A stretch of DNA of 64,000 nucleotides from Acanthochlamys bracteata. Lineage: Eukaryota; Streptophyta; Magnoliopsida; Pandanales; Velloziaceae. Where the stretch lies: the NCBI GenBank assembly GCA_019914995.1, contig CM034137.1:1984001-2048000 (forward strand), given 5' to 3'. Positions 62,152 to 64,000 of the stretch are shown in pieces. Every line of letters starts with the position of its first letter. The first letter of the stretch is position 1. The position numbers and the translations under genes are program-made. The notes beneath the pieces are model-generated. The model saw only the letters and a list, made by a program, of their open reading frames with translations. It did not search any database and was not told the DNA's origin.

Positions 62152-63831
62152 ATGAAGATAATCCTCACAAACATTCTTCTTCCCTACTTCATCTTCCTCT
62201 CATCTGTATCAGCTTCAGTATTACTCTCCAATGAAGACTACACAAGTTTTGTGACATGTCTTTCTTTGTACTCTCCATCTTCTACCAACATCTCCCAACT
62301 TATATATACACCAAATAGCAACCCTTCCTACTCAATTCTGCTCAACTCTTCGATACAAAACCTTGTGTTCACTTCTCCTACAACCCCAAAGCCTTCCATT
62401 ATCATCTACCCTAAAGATGAATCCCATGTCCAAGCTTCAGTTATCTGCGGTAAAGAAAACAACCTCTCTATCAGAGTCAGAAGCGGAGGTCATGACTATG
62501 AAGGTCTATCATACCGATCACTCCTTCCAGACCCATTTGCCATGGTCGATTTATCTAACCTTCGTTTGATTACTATTGATGTCGAGAGTGGGACAGCTTG
62601 GGTTGAGTCTGGCGCCACACTCGGTGAACTATACTATGCAATTGCGAAGAAGAGCTCACTGCTAGGCTTCCCTGCAGGAACCTGTCCCACTGTTTGTGTT
62701 GGTGGGCATATAAGTGGCGGCGGCTTCGGACCGTTGATAAGAAGATTTGGGCTTGCTGCTGATCATGTTTTAGATGTTAAGCTTGTTGATGTGAACGGAA
62801 GGTTGTTAGATAGAGGATCAATGGGTGAAGATCTCTTCTGGGCCATCAGAGGTGGCGGAGCAGCAAGTTTTGGTGTGATACTGTCATGGAAGCTTGAACT
62901 TGTACCAGTTCCTTCTTCTCTTAGTGTCTTCACTGTTCGCGAAAACCTGAAACAAAGAGCCATTGATCTTGTTAACAAATGGCAGACCATTGGACATAAG
63001 CTTCATCATGACATATTCCTTAAAGTAGATATTGAAGCTACTGCAGATGTTTCGAAAAGAAGAGTTGAAGCTGTATTCAAATCTCTGTTTTTCGGTTCTT
63101 GTGTTAAATTGCTGCAGATGATGAAATAAAGCTTCCCGGAGCTTCATCTGGAGTTGGAAGATTGCAAGCAGATGAGTTGGGTTCAGGCCATGATGTAGTT
63201 TGGTGGATATAAAAATGGAGAAGGTATTGAAATTTTGCTGAACAGAACACTGCAACCAAAAGACCACTACAAGGGAAAATCCGATTATCTGACAGAATTG
63301 ATTCCGGATGCTGGTTGGGAGAACATTTGGGACAAGTTCATCGAAGATGGAGCAGGGTCTATGTACATAGACCCTCATGGAGGGAGAATGAGTGAAATAC
63401 CAGAGTCTGCAATTCCTTTCCCGCATAGGAATGGAACTTTATACAACATCCAGTATTTCGTGACATGGGGAAGGGATGGAAACGGTACAGGTGAGAAACA
63501 GTTGAGTTGGATCAACGGCGTCTATAAGGAGATGAGTCAATATGTTTCTAAGAATCCTAGAAGTGCTTACTTGAACTACAAGGATTTAGACTTGGGTTGG
63601 CATGAAAAGGGCAGGAGAACTAGCTTCTTGAAAGCTAAAATCTGGGGTGAGAAGTACTTCAAGGGTAACTTCAAGAGATTAGCAAGAGTAAAGGGAGTGG
63701 TTGATCCTGTAAACTTCTTCTGGAATGAACAGAGTACAACACCTCTGTTTGCCCAGAAGCAGAAGAAAGATTTGATGTCGATTGGTTTCAAGAGACCAAA
63801 TATTGAATCTGAAGTTGATTTGACAACCTAA
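62152..63831 (+). pseudogene. Berberine-bridge-enzyme-like FAD oxidoreductase with two in-frame stops
   Basis: The frame from 62152 to 63831 is 560 codons long, the normal size of an intronless BBE-like protein. It is broken only by TAA at 63127-63129 and TAG at 63196-63198, with no frameshift. It shows a signal peptide (about 1-22), the FAD-binding RSGGHDYEGLSY with the flavin-linking histidine, AGTCPTVCVGGHISGGGFG with the second flavin-linking cysteine, and the C-terminal FVTWG and AYLNYKDLDLG motifs. Family members oxidise alcohols or oligosaccharides, or alkaloids in some lineages. The stops fall about 60% along, in the substrate domain. It is probably a young pseudogene. Base errors in the assembly would also explain it. 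Confidence 0.85.
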
Positions 63832-64000
63832 AAATATAATATCAAAATCAACTGAATGCTTAGAGACACTATATGAGCTTGCACTGACATGTACAAATTA
63901 AGTTGAACACACCCGAGTGTATTATATGTAGAGATTCTTTTGATGAAGAGAAAACCACCAGCATTGTCATTAATGAGCCATTTGGTATTCTATTATAAAA
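63832..64000. other. 3' flank of the BBE-like pseudogene to the window edge
   Basis: Untranslated sequence; nothing further is seen. Confidence 0.4.

Noticed and set aside
62884-63426. 180-codon minus-strand frame across the BBE-like stops
   Set aside because: It covers the antisense of conserved BBE text and has no motif of its own.

Overview
The window is nuclear DNA of a flowering plant, most likely a eudicot. Genes have GT-AG introns, a STICHEL-like DNA polymerase III-type gene, a G-type lectin receptor kinase, a RABA1 GTPase, a DYW-type PPR gene and MIR399 hairpins. Gaps are very AT-rich and hold MITE-like repeats. Four neighbours (STICHEL-like, a Rossmann/CIA30 gene, RABA1 and a DOT4-like PPR gene) are, as I recall, the same genes found together in Arabidopsis At4g18750-At4g18820. 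The STICHEL-like, RABA1 and WD40 genes also match the duplicated segment around At5g45720-At5g45760. The block is therefore probably ancestral. The species cannot be named from the sequence.

Layout. 1-2030: a frameshifted NHL-repeat pseudogene. 4975-10740: an apparently intact STICHEL-like gene of six coding exons. 11190-14500: AT-rich spacer with MITE-like repeats. 14511-17027: an intronless SD2-5-type receptor kinase. 17863-28530: a minus-strand PPR pseudogene cut in two by an AT-rich repeat, which is itself split by a 9.08-kb Sirevirus-type Ty1/copia element (two 1426-bp LTRs, ATTTA target duplication). 28930-34310: a Rossmann/CIA30 pseudogene. 35041-35512: a small unidentified gene divergent from RABA1. 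35804-38503: RABA1.

39440-44440: three MIR399 hairpins, one on minus and two on plus. Each has PHR1-type P1BS motifs (GNATATNC) upstream, and a hAT-like non-autonomous element lies between the first two. 45907-46626: a DUF1685 gene. 47974-51811: an 11-exon WD40 gene. 52531-55137: the intronless DOT4-like PPR-DYW editing factor. 55990-57020: coding-like but broken text. 57845-60969: a membrane-anchored RING-CH gene with a 2.4-kb intron. 62152-63831: a berberine-bridge-enzyme-like frame that is full length except for two in-frame stops.

The genes do not form a pathway. The most coherent regulatory unit is the MIR399 cluster, whose hairpins and promoter motifs point to phosphate-starvation control of PHO2. 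The other theme is decay: at least four recognisable genes are broken while their neighbours keep long clean frames, as expected from fractionation after duplication together with repeat insertion. Everything here was read by eye; no alignment, folding or database search was run.
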